Part shown: positions 1 to 8,077 of the stretch, piece after piece | Numbering within the stretch: the first letter of the stretch is position 1 | Layout: each line of letters begins with the position of its first letter | NCBI GenBank assembly: GCA_965277835.1 | Contig: OZ255841.1 | Coordinates: 1,178,001-1,242,000, forward strand | Length of the DNA stretch: 64,000 bases | Source of the DNA: Arcticimaribacter sp965277835 | GTDB taxonomy: Bacteria; Bacteroidota; Bacteroidia; Flavobacteriales; Flavobacteriaceae | Direction of reading: 5' to 3' | Made by a program: the position numbers and the translations under genes | The notes under the pieces: model-generated | Seen by the model: only the letters and a program-made list of their open reading frames with translations | The model's database searches: none | What the model was told of the DNA's origin: nothing

Positions 1-1
1 T

Positions 2-1144
2 TACTCGAAATACACCTTTGATTATCCATATCCTAAAGCGGTTTCTGTGCATGCAAAAAACCAAGGCATGGAATATCCAATGATTTGCTGGAATTATGGG
101 CGACCTAATGAAGACGGCACGTACTCAGATAGAATTAAATATGGAATGATTAGCGTAATAATTCATGAAGTAGGACATAACTTTTTCCCTATGATTGTAA
201 ATTCCGATGAACGCCAATGGGGTTGGATGGACGAAGGTTTAGATACGTTTATACAATATTTGACCGAGCAAGAGCTCGAAGAAGACTACCCTTCGAGAAG
301 AGGTAAGCCTTCGAAAATTGTGCGTTATATGTCGGGCGATCAAGAGTTTATTAGCCCCATAATGTCAAACCCCGAAAACGTATATAAGCTAGGACCAAAT
401 GCCTACGGAAAACCTGCAACCGCTCTAAACATTCTTAGAGAAACAATTATGGGGCCAGAGCTTTTTGACCATGCGTTTAAAACCTACTCGCAACGATGGA
501 TGTTTAAACACCCTACCCCAGAAGACTTTTTTAGAACTATGGAAGACGCTTCTGCTGTTGATTTAGATTGGTTTTGGAGAGGCTGGTTTTATTCAACCGA
601 TGTTGTTGATATAGGCGTAAAATCTTTTGAACGTTATCATGTTACAACAACCCCACCAAAAGACATAAAAGAGTTAACTGATATTCTTGAATCCCTTGGT
701 CTTGATTCGGAAGAAGACCCTTCGGTTTACCTAATTTCGGAAAGCCCTGAAGATTCTGAAGATTTTAGAAAAGACTTAGAAAGCCAAAGCCCTGAAGATA
801 TAAAAGCATTTTTGAAAGAAAATGATGACACCTTGGAAGAAGGCGTAGAAGTACCTAAGTACTTTTATCAAATTGAGTTTGAAAAACCAGGGGGTATTGT
901 AATGCCTATTATTGTTGAGTATGCCTATGCAGATGGCACCAAAAAAACAGTTAAATACCCCGTACAAGTTTGGCGAAAAAACGATGCGTCTGTTAAAAAG
1001 GTAATAACGTCTGACAAAGAAATTGTTGGCGTAACAATTGACCCAAAGGCAGAAACAGCTGATGTTAACTTGGCAAATAATTCTTGGCCTAAGAAAGATG
1101 CTGAAACTGATTTCAGTAAATTTAAAGAGACATTAAAAAATTGA
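2..1144 (+). CDS. M1 family metallopeptidase, C-terminal part (5' end outside window)
   Basis: The frame is open from base 2, so the gene begins before the window; the GTG at 47 is only an internal codon. An HEVGH zinc motif is followed after exactly 18 residues by a Glu in the WMDEG context, the HExxH-x18-E signature of M1 aminopeptidases. The GMEYPM stretch upstream fits the GxMEN-type substrate loop of the family. The C-terminal half is acidic and has no recognisable peptidase motif. M1 enzymes remove N-terminal amino acids from peptides; flavobacterial members with this layout are often exported, but the signal peptide would lie outside the window. A strong hairpin terminator follows. Confidence 0.88.
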   Translation, partial: YSKYTFDYPYPKAVSVHAKNQGMEYPMICWNYGRPNEDGTYSDRIKYGMISVIIHEVGHNFFPMIVNSDERQWGWMDEGLDTFIQYLTEQELEEDYPSRRGKPSKIVRYMSGDQEFISPIMSNPENVYKLGPNAYGKPATALNILRETIMGPELFDHAFKTYSQRWMFKHPTPEDFFRTMEDASAVDLDWFWRGWFYSTDVVDIGVKSFERYHVTTTPPKDIKELTDILESLGLDSEEDPSVYLISESPEDSEDFRKDLESQSPEDIKAFLKENDDTLEEGVEVPKYFYQIEFEKPGGIVMPIIVEYAYADGTKKTVKYPVQVWRKNDASVKKVITSDKEIVGVTIDPKAETADVNLANNSWPKKDAETDFSKFKETLKN

Positions 1145-1152
1145 TTCATAAT

Positions 1153-1186
1153 AAAATAAGCAGTTAACTTTTAACTGCTTATTTTT
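1153..1186 (+). terminator. Rho-independent terminator after the M1 peptidase gene
   Basis: A perfect 15-bp stem (1153-1167 pairing with 1171-1185) with a 3-base loop ends in a run of T. It lies 9 bases after the M1 peptidase stop codon and 22 bases before tatA, so it probably separates the two transcripts. Confidence 0.85.
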
Positions 1187-1207
1187 ACTGCATTATCCTC
1201 AGAAAAG

Positions 1208-1483
1208 ATGTTTATATTTATTAGTGGTGCAGAGATTGTTTTTATTTTCTTTATTGTTCTTTTGATATTTGGAGCAGATAAAATTCCGATGATAGCACGA
1301 TTTTTGGCTAAAGGAATGACCCAAATTCGTAATGCGACAAACGACATAAAATCTGAAATTCAAAAATCTGCGGATATTGATGTTGACCCCTCAAAGTCGA
1401 TAACCAAAGAATTTACCAAAGAAATAAAAGGGGTTAAAGAAGACTTAGACCAAATTACAGATTCTATAAAAAGAAAACTCTAA
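1208..1483 (+). CDS. tatA: TatA/TatE-family twin-arginine translocase subunit
   Basis: This 91-residue protein has one N-terminal membrane helix (about residues 5-20), then the FGADKIP hinge typical of TatA/B proteins, an amphipathic helix, and a charged Lys/Asp-rich tail. TatA oligomers form the passage through which folded proteins carrying a twin-arginine signal cross the inner membrane. No tatC is in the window. The 3' end overlaps the convergent methyltransferase gene by four bases. TatA and TatB cannot be separated with certainty from sequence alone; the short length favours TatA/E. Confidence 0.85.
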   Translation: MFIFISGAEIVFIFFIVLLIFGADKIPMIARFLAKGMTQIRNATNDIKSEIQKSADIDVDPSKSITKEFTKEIKGVKEDLDQITDSIKRKL

Positions 1484-2121
1484 AGCACTCTGCTTATTGT
1501 AATGCCGTCACGCAGAGGTAATAGCACAGACTCGACCCTAGAGTCGTTAGCCAAACGTTCATTAAACTCTTGAAGGGTGCGCGTGTCTATGTCATTTTTT
1601 TTAGCTTCTCGAAGGACTTTACCGCTCCACAGCACATTATCAACTAAAATCAGCCCTCCCCTTTTCATTTTAGGAATAATCAACTCAAAGTAATTAATAT
1701 AGTTTGCTTTGTCAGCATCTAAAAAACAAAGGTTATACCCAGCCTCTAGGGTTGGAATAATCTCTAAAGCATCGCCCAAATGTTGGTTTATACGTTTACC
1801 ATAACCCGAACGATCAAAATATTTACGCTGAAAATCTACTAACTCTTCATTTTTATCTAAGGTGTCTATTATGCCATTATCATCTAATCCTTCTGCAAAA
1901 CACAAAGCCGAATAGCCAGTATATGTTCCGACTTCTAAAACTTTTTGGGGCGTTACTAGTTTCGATAACATACTTAAAAACCGACCTTGCAAAGGGCTAG
2001 TTAACATTCTAGGAAACAGAATTTTTTGGTGCGTTTCGCGTGTTAAATCTTGCAATATTTGTGGTTCTTCCTGAGAGTTTTTAGCTGCATAAGTCAATAA
2101 CTCTTCGCTAATAAAATCCAT
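1480..2121 (-). CDS. SAM-dependent O-methyltransferase (caffeoyl-CoA OMT / TrmR-like family)
   Basis: The 213-residue protein has the class I methyltransferase glycine motif VLEVGTYTGYSA (about residues 60-71), an acidic SAM-binding segment, and the FLDADKANY metal-binding region followed by LVDNVLWSG, as in the bivalent-metal O-methyltransferases of COG4122. Members act on small catechol-like molecules or, for TrmR/YrrM, on 5-hydroxyuridine in tRNA; the substrate here cannot be decided. It is transcribed alone and converges on tatA with a four-base overlap. Confidence 0.85.
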   Translation of the reverse strand: MDFISEELLTYAAKNSQEEPQILQDLTRETHQKILFPRMLTSPLQGRFLSMLSKLVTPQKVLEVGTYTGYSALCFAEGLDDNGIIDTLDKNEELVDFQRKYFDRSGYGKRINQHLGDALEIIPTLEAGYNLCFLDADKANYINYFELIIPKMKRGGLILVDNVLWSGKVLREAKKNDIDTRTLQEFNERLANDSRVESVLLPLRDGITISRVL

Positions 2122-2344
2122 TTTTTTGTGTGTTTTTATATTTTATAAATAAGGCTATCTATCTCTAAACTAGGTAAAGATAAGTTATATACCTCCAATA
2201 AATATAAAAAGGTTTCCTTCTCATATTCTAAACGTTACCGTTTGTACTTCTAAAATTATTATTCTACTATAAAAAAACCTTAGAGTCTTTGATTAAAATT
2301 TTTATTATTATTTTGTATTTTGCTCCAAAATTAAACAACTCGTT

Positions 2345-4612
2345 ATGGCTTTTGATATTGATATGATTAAACGCGTGTATTCAAAGATTGAAGAGCGTGT
2401 AGATGCGGCTCGTAAAATCACAGGAAAACCGCTAAGTTTAGCAGAAAAAATATTATACTCTCACTTGTGGGATGGCACCCCTGAAAAAGCATTTGTAAGA
2501 GGGGAAGATTACGTAGACTTTGCCCCAGATAGAATTGCATTGCAAGATGCAACCGCACAAATGGCACTACTACAGTTTATGCAAGCAGGAAGAAGTAAAG
2601 TCGCTGTACCAACAACGACACACTGCGACCATTTAATTCAGGCTAAGAATGGAGCGGATTCAGATTTGCAGTCTGCTTTAAACACAAGTAACGAAGTATT
2701 TAATTTTTTAGAATCTGTGTCTAATAAATTTGGCTTAGGGTTTTGGAAACCAGGCGCAGGTATTATTCATCAGGTTGTTTTAGAAAATTATGCATTCCCT
2801 GGAGGTATGATGATTGGTACAGACTCGCATACGGTTAATGCAGGAGGGCTAGGTATGGTCGCCATTGGAGTTGGTGGAGCCGATGCAGTTGATGTAATGG
2901 CAGGTATGGCTTGGGAATTAAAGTTCCCTAAACTAATAGGCGTTAAATTAACAGGAACACTTTCGGGCTGGACAGCACCAAAAGATATAATTTTAAAAGT
3001 TGCAGATATTTTAACCGTAAAAGGAGGTACAGGCGCTATTGTAGAATATTTTGGTCCAGGTGCCACAGCATTATCGTGTACAGGAAAAGGTACAATTTGC
3101 AATATGGGTGCAGAAATAGGAGCCACAACCTCTACCTTTGGGTATGACGAGTCTATGGATAGATACCTACGTGCTACCGATAGAGATGATGTCGCAGATG
3201 CCGCAAACCAAGTAAAAGACTATTTGACAGGCGACCCCGAAGTATATGCAAACCCAGAGCAATATTTTGACCAAGTAATAGAGATAAATTTATCGGAGTT
3301 AAAGCCACTTTTAAATGGGCCTTTTACACCAGATTTATCAACTGCTGCAGGAAAAGAAATGACCAAAAAAGCCTCCGAAAACGATTGGCCGCTTAAGGTA
3401 GAATGGGGTTTAATAGGGTCGTGTACAAACTCGTCTTACGAAGACTTGTCGAGAGCATCCTCTATTGCACAACAGGCAATTGACAAAGGACTAAAAACTA
3501 AAGCCGATTTTGGAATTAACCCAGGGTCGGAACAAGTGCGATACACAGCCGAAAGAGACGGTATTTTATCGGTGTTTGAAGAATTAGACGCTAAAATATT
3601 TACCAACGCTTGTGGCCCGTGTATTGGGCAATGGGGACGTTATAGCGACCCTGCAAATGCGCCTAAAAATTCGATTATCCATTCGTTTAATAGAAATTTT
3701 GCAAAACGTGCGGACGGTAATCCAAACACACACGCCTTTGTGGCATCGCCAGAAATGGTTGCTGCAGTTGCTATTGCTGGGCGTTTGGACTTTAACCCAA
3801 TGACAGATACGCTAATAAACAACGATGGCGAAGAAGTAATGTTAGACGAACCTACAGGGTGGGAATTACCCCCTAAAGGGTTTGCGGTAGAAGATGACGG
3901 ATACTTAGCACCAGAAGAGGACGGAAGCCACGTTCAAATAGTAGTTAAAAACGACTCGGAACGCTTACAATTATTAGACCCCTTTACACCAATAGGGGGC
4001 GAAATTAAAGGGGCTAAACTGCTAATTAAAGCACACGGTAAGTGTACCACAGATCATATTTCTATGGCTGGGCCATGGTTGCGTTTTAGAGGGCATTTAG
4101 ACAATATCTCTAATAACTGTTTAATAGGTGCCGTAAACGCCTTTAACATGAAAACTAATTTTGTTAAAAACCAAATGACAGGCGAGTACGGAGGCGTGCC
4201 AGACGTTCAGCGGCAATATAAAGCAAACGCAATTCATACTATTGTTGTGGGCGACCATAACTATGGCGAAGGCTCTTCGAGAGAGCATGCCGCTATGGAA
4301 CCTCGGCATTTAGGGGTGGTTGCTGTTTTGGTGAAATCATTTGCACGTATCCATGAAACAAACCTGAAAAAACAAGGTATGTTAGGGTTGACTTTTGTTA
4401 ATGAATCTGACTATGATTTAATTCAAGAAGACGATACCTTCAACTTTTTGGACTTAAACGAATTTGCACCAAACAAACAATTAGCTATAGAAATTGTACA
4501 TGCAGACGGGTCTAAAGATAGTATTATGGTTAACCACACGTATAATGCACAACAGATTGGATGGTTTAAAGAAGGCTCTGCCCTTAATCTTATTAAAAAA
4601 CAAAACAACTAA
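2345..4612 (+). CDS. acn: Aconitate hydratase (aconitase)
   Basis: The enzyme interconverts citrate and isocitrate in the TCA cycle in the cytoplasm. The 755-residue length matches the mitochondrial-type aconitases common in Bacteroidota. Three [4Fe-4S] ligand cysteines are visible: C360 in GSCTNSS, and C423 and C426 in NACGPCIGQ. The C-terminal swivel domain carries the GEGSSREHAA active-site loop. It stands alone with 223 bases upstream and a hairpin-rich region downstream. TCA partners sucA and odhB lie elsewhere in this window (58-61 kb). Confidence 0.97.
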   Translation: MAFDIDMIKRVYSKIEERVDAARKITGKPLSLAEKILYSHLWDGTPEKAFVRGEDYVDFAPDRIALQDATAQMALLQFMQAGRSKVAVPTTTHCDHLIQAKNGADSDLQSALNTSNEVFNFLESVSNKFGLGFWKPGAGIIHQVVLENYAFPGGMMIGTDSHTVNAGGLGMVAIGVGGADAVDVMAGMAWELKFPKLIGVKLTGTLSGWTAPKDIILKVADILTVKGGTGAIVEYFGPGATALSCTGKGTICNMGAEIGATTSTFGYDESMDRYLRATDRDDVADAANQVKDYLTGDPEVYANPEQYFDQVIEINLSELKPLLNGPFTPDLSTAAGKEMTKKASENDWPLKVEWGLIGSCTNSSYEDLSRASSIAQQAIDKGLKTKADFGINPGSEQVRYTAERDGILSVFEELDAKIFTNACGPCIGQWGRYSDPANAPKNSIIHSFNRNFAKRADGNPNTHAFVASPEMVAAVAIAGRLDFNPMTDTLINNDGEEVMLDEPTGWELPPKGFAVEDDGYLAPEEDGSHVQIVVKNDSERLQLLDPFTPIGGEIKGAKLLIKAHGKCTTDHISMAGPWLRFRGHLDNISNNCLIGAVNAFNMKTNFVKNQMTGEYGGVPDVQRQYKANAIHTIVVGDHNYGEGSSREHAAMEPRHLGVVAVLVKSFARIHETNLKKQGMLGLTFVNESDYDLIQEDDTFNFLDLNEFAPNKQLAIEIVHADGSKDSIMVNHTYNAQQIGWFKEGSALNLIKKQNN

Positions 4613-4683
4613 TATACTTTTATAATAGTATATTAACGTACTGGTATGTAACGTATATGCGTTACACAAACCCTGTGGTTTGT
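4610..4683 (+). repeat. Three consecutive perfect hairpins downstream of acn
   Basis: Three inverted repeats follow one another from the acn stop codon: 4610-4618 with 4627-4635 (9 bp, loop 8), 4647-4653 with 4660-4666 (7 bp, loop 6), and 4666-4672 with 4677-4683 (7 bp, loop 4). The first is almost all A-T. None has a long T tract, so this is not a textbook terminator. It may act as a weak terminator or as a 3'-end stabiliser of acn mRNA. Confidence 0.5.
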
Positions 4684-4770
4684 TATAATTACCGTTTGGC
4701 AAGGTTTTTAGTGCTAACAAAATAAGGTTTAAAGGGAGTAAATAACTTAAATAAAAAGCTGATATATATA

Positions 4771-5787
4771 ATGAAAACACATAACACAATTACACCCTTT
4801 TTTTACGCTTTTATCCTGTCAATTCTATTATTTGGTTGTAGTAGTAGTACTGAAGATATAAAAAATAGCGATGATGATTTAAAGACTATTACTACGATTA
4901 CTATTATTGATACTGATACTACAAAAAGCACTAGCAGTACCAGTACTACAAAAAGTACGGTTTCATCATGTGGGGGGAATGAAAACGCCCAAACGCTTGT
5001 TCATGCAGGAGAGACAAGAGAATATATTATATATGTGCCTACGTCTTATACGGCAGGCACAAAAATTCCTTTATTATTTAATTTTCATGGGTTTGGAGGA
5101 ACAGCAAGCGCGCACATGACCTTTACTAATATGCAACCTATAGCCGAGTCGGAAGGGTTTATATTGGTGTACCCACAGGGGAGCTGTTTAAACGGGCTGT
5201 CGAGTTGGAATGCAGGATTGGACACACCCCAAAATAAAAGTAGTGCAGATGACTTTGGTTTTATATTAGCATTGATTGACAAACTCGCAATGGAATATAC
5301 AATTGATGCCGAAAGAGTGTATGCCTGTGGGTATTCGAACGGAGGTTTTTTTAGCTATGCCTTAGCCTGTTATCATAGCGATAAGATAGCCGCCATAGGC
5401 TCGGTTGCTGGAACAATGCTCAACGAAACAGAAATGAATTGCAATCCGTTGCATCCTACAGCGATGATAAATATTCATGGAACCTCAGATGGTGTGGTGC
5501 CTTATGCTGGGGGAAGCCCAGGGTTAGCGTCAATAGAAACCGTATTAAATTATTGGATAAACTTTAACAACGCCAGTACAACCGCTGTAGAAAATAGTGT
5601 AAATGACAGAGGCACAACAATAGAACAATATATGTACGAGGGCGGTAATAGCGGGGTCTCCGTGGCGCATTATAAGGTTATTGGAGGCGGACATATTTGG
5701 TTTGACGTAAACTATAACGGAAGCAATACAGGGCGTTTAATTTGGGACTTTGTCTCGAAATATAATACCAAAGGCTTAATACAATAA
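4771..5787 (+). CDS. Lipoprotein esterase of the PHB depolymerase / LpqC family
   Basis: Residues 1-23 form a lipoprotein signal with the lipobox LLFGC, so the mature protein should be anchored in a membrane, probably facing outward. A Thr/Ser/Asp-rich low-complexity linker (about residues 40-66) leads to an alpha/beta hydrolase domain. It has the nucleophile elbow GYSNGG, the HGTSDGVVPY segment holding a catalytic Asp, and a late GGGHIWF histidine. This is the pattern of polyhydroxybutyrate depolymerase-like esterases (COG3509), which also include feruloyl and acetylxylan esterases; the true substrate is unknown. It is the first of three adjacent genes for exported proteins. Confidence 0.85.
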   Translation: MKTHNTITPFFYAFILSILLFGCSSSTEDIKNSDDDLKTITTITIIDTDTTKSTSSTSTTKSTVSSCGGNENAQTLVHAGETREYIIYVPTSYTAGTKIPLLFNFHGFGGTASAHMTFTNMQPIAESEGFILVYPQGSCLNGLSSWNAGLDTPQNKSSADDFGFILALIDKLAMEYTIDAERVYACGYSNGGFFSYALACYHSDKIAAIGSVAGTMLNETEMNCNPLHPTAMINIHGTSDGVVPYAGGSPGLASIETVLNYWINFNNASTTAVENSVNDRGTTIEQYMYEGGNSGVSVAHYKVIGGGHIWFDVNYNGSNTGRLIWDFVSKYNTKGLIQ

Positions 5788-5805
5788 AACGATAATGCTA
5801 CCCCT

Positions 5806-6711
5806 ATGAGGTCTATAGTCTTGCCTATTCTTTTATTGACCTTTGGTCTGTCATTTGCTCAAGTTGAGGAGACTATAATTTTAGAACACAGTACTATACA
5901 CTTAAAAACCTATGGAAAAGGGACACCCATATTAATAATAAACGGAGGTCCTGGAATGAATAGCAATGGGTTCAAAACATTGGCTAAGGCTATAGGTAAG
6001 TCGAACAAAGCAATTATTTATGACCAAAGAGGCACGGGGCAGTCAAAGGCATTAGACATAAACGCGAATACCATTACAATGGATTTGATGGTCGATGATA
6101 TAGAGGCTATCCGAAACCACTTAAAAATAGATAAATGGGTGCTACTAGGACATTCATTTGGAGGTATGTTAGCGTCCTATTATACCTCTAAATATCCTAA
6201 TAGAATAAAAGGACTTATTTTATCTTCTTCTGGAGGAATTAATTTAGATTTGTTTTCAAGGCTTAATATTACGGCAAGGCTTACAAAAACCGAAAGAGAT
6301 TCTTTGAGTTATTGGAATACTATAATTTCTAAAGGCGACACTACATACCACGCGCGACTGCAAAGAGGCACCTATTTAGCCCCTGCCTATTTATATAACA
6401 AAGCACATATACCTATTATCGCCGAAAGGTTAACGCAAGTAAATTTTACTGTCAATCGGTTGGTGTATCAAGATATGCGAACCATTGGTTTCGATTGCTC
6501 AGAAGCATTAAAGACAGTTAAAACACCTGTGTTAATTATTCAGGGGAAAGAAGATTTGATTGATAAAAAAACAGCCGAAACAGCACTAAATGTATTCGAA
6601 AATTCAACCTTAGTTATTCTCGAAAAATGTGGTCATTATGGGTGGCTAGACCAACCCAAAGCATATTTTAAAACTATTAATAATTATCTGAAAAAATTAA
6701 ACGTAGGCTAA
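5806..6711 (+). CDS. Exported alpha/beta hydrolase, proline iminopeptidase-like (S33)
   Basis: A signal peptide (about residues 1-19, ending SFAQ) precedes a single alpha/beta hydrolase domain. The oxyanion segment NGGPGMN, the DQRGTGQS motif and the nucleophile elbow GHSFGG are those of prolyl aminopeptidase-like S33 hydrolases. GKEDLID and CGHYGW near the C terminus supply the likely catalytic Asp and His. Length (301 residues) is normal. It starts 18 bases after the preceding esterase gene, so co-transcription is likely. Peptidase versus ester-hydrolase activity cannot be settled from sequence. Confidence 0.85.
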   Translation: MRSIVLPILLLTFGLSFAQVEETIILEHSTIHLKTYGKGTPILIINGGPGMNSNGFKTLAKAIGKSNKAIIYDQRGTGQSKALDINANTITMDLMVDDIEAIRNHLKIDKWVLLGHSFGGMLASYYTSKYPNRIKGLILSSSGGINLDLFSRLNITARLTKTERDSLSYWNTIISKGDTTYHARLQRGTYLAPAYLYNKAHIPIIAERLTQVNFTVNRLVYQDMRTIGFDCSEALKTVKTPVLIIQGKEDLIDKKTAETALNVFENSTLVILEKCGHYGWLDQPKAYFKTINNYLKKLNVG

Positions 6712-6723
6712 CACATCTAACTA

Positions 6724-8010
6724 ATGAAAGCATATAAAATATTTCTTCTAAGTGTTTTTATAGGATATAGCTTTAGCTGTAGCCGAGAAGAATCGAATAC
6801 CGATATGGTAGATATTATAGTGCCTCCTACAACTGAAACTATTACTATAACTACAATAAACGTTATGACAACTACGTGCAGCGCTACTAAATACCCTAAT
6901 GCGCCTGAGCAATCGTGGTTTTCGTTTGTCAATGGCACAGAAGAGGAGTCTCACGGGCATTATATTTTAACCTGTTCCGATGGCGGTTTTCTACAAGTTG
7001 GCGAAACAGGTTTTATTCCTAACTCTGCCAAAATACTGGTAGTAAAAACAGATAGTAAAGGTAATTTAGAATGGAAGAAAGAATTTTCAAACGGAGGGCA
7101 TAACCTTGGTAATTCTGCTATTGAGGTAACAGACGGATATTTAATTAGTGGTGCATTAAATGAAGATAGCGCTTTGATAAAACTCAATAAATTAGATGGG
7201 GCTTTAATTTTTCGGAAAACCTATGACAACGGTGGCAGCGATGCTTTTGAACATGTTGTTGCGGTTGCCGATACACTAATTGCAGTAGGCTATGTTAACG
7301 CTATGGACAGAGCCAATACATTCTATACGGAAGGCGAGGGTTACCTTACATTTTTAAATACTGCAGGGGATAAATTAAAAGGTGTTAATGTTAATGCTGC
7401 GCTATCGCACGCCTATAGAATACAAGCCCATAATAACGCGTTAATTATTTCGGGGTTAACCGAAGGAGCAAAGGACTATGGGCTTATTAAAACAGATAAT
7501 TCGGGAAATATCATTTGGCAAAAAACGTACGGAGGCGCATTATCTGACCATTGTTTTGGTATGGACTTATCCGCTGACGGATCTATATTTTTGACTGGGC
7601 ACACGCTTTCGGGGACAGAAAATTGGGATACTTATACAATGAAAATTGACACTAATGGCAATCAAGTTTGGGAAACAAAACAAGGCAACCCAAGAGGTTT
7701 TGACCCCCAATATATACACGACGAAACATGGGGGATTAAGGCAACTGCCGATGGAGGGTGCATTATTGTCGCAGGCACAGGCGATGAATATGAACCCTAT
7801 AGCAAAAACTGTGGTATTGACAGCTCGGATATATGGCATGTATATCTTATAAAGTTTGATGCCCTAGGGCGTGTGCAATGGCAAAAAACCTATAGCCCAA
7901 ATGACGGCAGTAGCTGGGCAGGAGAAGATATTGACTTAACACCCGATGGAGGCGCTATTATTGCTGTGGACAATGGCGCTTTTGGGTTTCTTAAAATAAA
8001 CCCTTTTTGA
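6724..8010 (+). CDS. Lipoprotein with repeated beta-propeller-like blades
   Basis: The N terminus carries a lipoprotein signal with a Cys at residue 19 (GYSFSC) and a Thr/Ile-rich linker like the one in the gene two places upstream. The rest consists of degenerate repeats of about 45-60 residues with the recurring pattern (S/A)DGG-hydrophobic-(G/V)G followed by KxDxxGNxxW(E/Q)K, seen for example near residues 80-115, 255-290 and 350-410. Such repeats usually build beta-propellers in secreted or surface proteins. No catalytic motif is visible. It starts 12 bases after the S33-like hydrolase gene, completing a three-gene set. Confidence 0.7.
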   Translation: MKAYKIFLLSVFIGYSFSCSREESNTDMVDIIVPPTTETITITTINVMTTTCSATKYPNAPEQSWFSFVNGTEEESHGHYILTCSDGGFLQVGETGFIPNSAKILVVKTDSKGNLEWKKEFSNGGHNLGNSAIEVTDGYLISGALNEDSALIKLNKLDGALIFRKTYDNGGSDAFEHVVAVADTLIAVGYVNAMDRANTFYTEGEGYLTFLNTAGDKLKGVNVNAALSHAYRIQAHNNALIISGLTEGAKDYGLIKTDNSGNIIWQKTYGGALSDHCFGMDLSADGSIFLTGHTLSGTENWDTYTMKIDTNGNQVWETKQGNPRGFDPQYIHDETWGIKATADGGCIIVAGTGDEYEPYSKNCGIDSSDIWHVYLIKFDALGRVQWQKTYSPNDGSSWAGEDIDLTPDGGAIIAVDNGAFGFLKINPF

Positions 8011-8077
8011 AAATAAAGAGCGGGTTATACCAAATGCTATTTTGAAATTGTTTAAATTAACTTGAAAATAAGAGCAC

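Noticed and set aside
2788..3126. 112-residue open frame on the minus strand inside acn
   Set aside because: It is antisense to a well-conserved aconitase gene, Pro/Ile-rich, and has no start context or recognisable motif; it reflects codon bias of the real gene.
4694..4718. Possible sigma-54 promoter (GTTTGGCAAG followed by TTTTTAGTGC), with the same 10-base core at 26678-26687 before gldJ
   Set aside because: The GG and GC elements are 13 bases apart rather than 10, and the gldJ copy has no GC element at the right distance. The 10-base match may be chance.
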